Assembly (NCBI GenBank): GCA_963812795.1 | Contig: CAWEWG010000003.1 | Location: forward strand, 1 to 64,000 | Reading direction: 5' to 3' | Source: Hyphomicrobium_A sp963812795 | GTDB lineage: Bacteria > Pseudomonadota > Alphaproteobacteria > Rhizobiales > Hyphomicrobiaceae | Length of the DNA: 64,000 nucleotides | Shown: positions 61,171-64,000 of the stretch, piece after piece | Position numbering within the stretch: position 1 is the stretch's first letter | Layout of the letters: the number at the start of each line of letters is the position of its first letter | Notes under the pieces: generated by a model | Seen by the model: the letters and a program-made list of their open reading frames with translations, nothing else | Database searches by the model: none | What the model was told of the DNA's origin: nothing | Translations under genes and position numbers: made by a program

Positions 61171-61542
61171 TCATCCCCGCGGCGGGGCGGGCAGCTCCTG
61201 CCGCCGACGCCAGCGCAAGAAACCTGCCGGCTCATACGCCCAGGGATACTGCTCGACCATCTGGCGCACGCGCGTCGTCCAGAAGCCGAGCGCGCAGGCG
61301 GCGGCGACGACGACGTAGTCGACAATGAAATTCTTCAAGGAAAGCAGCGGCTCGTAGAACAGCGCGTAGTGAAAGAAGCGCACGACGAAGGTGAGCAGCA
61401 GGGCCGCCACGAAAACCTTCCACGGTGCCCGCCAGGTCGAGGCGATGGCCGCGCCGGTGGCGCGCGCCGCAGCCCCACCCATCAGCACGGTGACGAGCAG
61501 GAAGATCCACAAACCGTTGTCGCCGGTGTCATAGAAACTCAT
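61171..61542 (-). CDS. DUF6867 family membrane protein
   Basis: 123 residues with about three membrane spans (14-32, 41-62, 72-92) and a basic C-terminus (RWRRRQELPAPPRG). NGLWIFLLVTVLMGGAAARA, GAAIASTWRAPWKVFVAALL and YALFYEPLLSLKNFIVDYVV match the DUF6867 proteins that I associate with liv operons in Rhizobiales, between livF and the binding protein as here. Function unknown; probably linked to the transporter. Confidence 0.8.
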   Translation of the reverse strand: MSFYDTGDNGLWIFLLVTVLMGGAAARATGAAIASTWRAPWKVFVAALLLTFVVRFFHYALFYEPLLSLKNFIVDYVVVAAACALGFWTTRVRQMVEQYPWAYEPAGFLRWRRRQELPAPPRG

Positions 61543-61565
61543 GATGTGCGGCCCAATCGGCCCTC

Positions 61566-63210
<1,645 letters not shown>

Positions 63211-63211
<1 letters not shown>

Positions 63212-64000
63212 CAGCCGTGCCCTTCCTTGACATGGGCGCCGGACACGGACTTGGCCTCATGGAGCGCAATCGAGGGCTCGCGCGCGGCGATGAGCCCGCG
63301 CGGGCGCCACACCATCATCACCACCATGGCCAAACCGAAGATGAGCATCCGGTATTGGCCGGGGTCGAACCCGGGGCCGAAGATCGACTTCAGCCAGTCG
63401 AGCTCGCGCAGGAGCTCGATGCCGCCGATGACGACGATAGCGGCAACGGCGACGCCAACGAGGGAGCCCATGCCGCCAAGGACGACGATGGCGAGGATCG
63501 TCGCCGACTCGAGGAACTCGAACGAGCGCGGATTGACGAAACCCTGACGGGCGCTGAAGAACGCGCCCGCGAGACCGCCGAACAGCGCGCCCATGGCGAA
63601 GGCGGTGAGCTTGGTATTGACGGTGTTGATGCCGAGCGAGCGGCAGGCGATCTCGTCCTCGCGCAATGCCTCCCAGGCGCGCCCGACCGGCAGGCGCCGC
63701 ATGCGCTGGGTGACGAAGGCGACGAGCAGGGCAAGGCCGAGGATGGTGTAATAGAGGAAGATCGAGCGATGCACCGTCGGCGAGCCGGGAAGGCCGAACA
63801 CGTCGGCAAACGTCGTCTCGCCGGTGCGCGAGGTGAACGGCAGCCCGAAGAAGGTGATGCGCGGCGTCTGGATGCCGACGTTGCCGTTGGTGAGATCGAC
63901 CCAGTTGATGAGCACGAGCCGGATGATCTCGCCGAACGCCAGCGTGACAATGGCGAGATAGTCGCCGCGCAGGCGCAGCACCGGAAAGCCGAGCAGCATC
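63211..64000 (-). CDS. livM: Branched-chain amino-acid ABC transporter permease LivM (partial)
   Basis: C-terminal 262 codons; the gene begins beyond the right edge. Shows LRLRGDYLAIVTLAFGEIIR, the LivM loop EALREDEIACRSLGINTVNT with the transmission residues, FVNPRSFEFLESATILAIVV (GFV.P.SF motif), GGMGSLVGVAVAAIVV and the end WRPRGLIAAR. Several membrane spans. Read with livG, livF, DUF6867 and the binding protein as one operon; livH is expected further right. Confidence 0.95.

Overview
The window looks like chromosomal DNA of an alphaproteobacterium of the order Hyphomicrobiales (Rhizobiales). The reasons are high GC, a CckA-type cell-cycle kinase near recA, alaS and icd, the run grxD-bolA-purL-purQ-purS-purC, the F1-ATPase zeta inhibitor (DUF1476), a DUF6867 protein inside a liv transporter operon, and Rhizobiales-type porins. 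I cannot name the genus.

Layout. (1) 1-11479 is a rearranged accessory region. A block holding the 5' part of opgG, a small membrane-protein gene, a porin and a tyrosine integrase occurs twice in inverted orientation (about 1-4090 and 7355-11479). The right copies of opgG and of the membrane-protein gene are intact. Every porin and integrase copy is broken. Between the arms lie a third porin scrap, a serine resolvase with a res-like upstream region, a MESH1-like HD hydrolase and a small helical protein. (2) 11078-14575 opgG-opgH, periplasmic glucan synthesis. (3) 14803-17492 ycjX-ycjF. (4) 17839-23006 MoxR ATPase, dksA, a large MscS-type channel and a FliO-like protein. (5) 23257-32595 cckA, envelope proteins, recA and alaS. 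(6) 32705-38732 a Kef-type antiporter, DUF992, DUF4241, icd and an RNA methyltransferase. (7) 38871-45837 rpsD, a nitroreductase-like protein, a PqiA-like protein, two exported methyltransferases and an amino-acid permease. (8) 45966-48130 a small accessory cluster with a ribbon-helix-helix gene and three relatives of the helical protein of region 1. (9) 48177-59188 purine synthesis genes with grxD, bolA and others. (10) 59632-64000 a branched-chain amino-acid (liv) ABC transporter operon running off the right edge.

Quality. Outside region 1, seven otherwise normal genes (opgH, dksA, a beta-barrel gene, icd, an Omp25-like gene, a SecY-like gene, the liv binding protein) each carry one frameshift. 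Six are explained by exactly one extra base. Because icd and dksA are housekeeping genes, I read these as sequence errors and annotate the restored genes. The left arm of region 1 also differs from the right arm by many substitutions and by deletions, so it looks like genuine decay.

For a second look: the inverted duplication with its GGGGTTAGA arrays; a four-member family of small helical proteins, two sharing an upstream 14-mer at nearly the same distance; a ribbon-helix-helix gene with a palindrome between its predicted -35 and -10; a degenerate SecY paralogue; and tandem exported FAM173-like methyltransferases.
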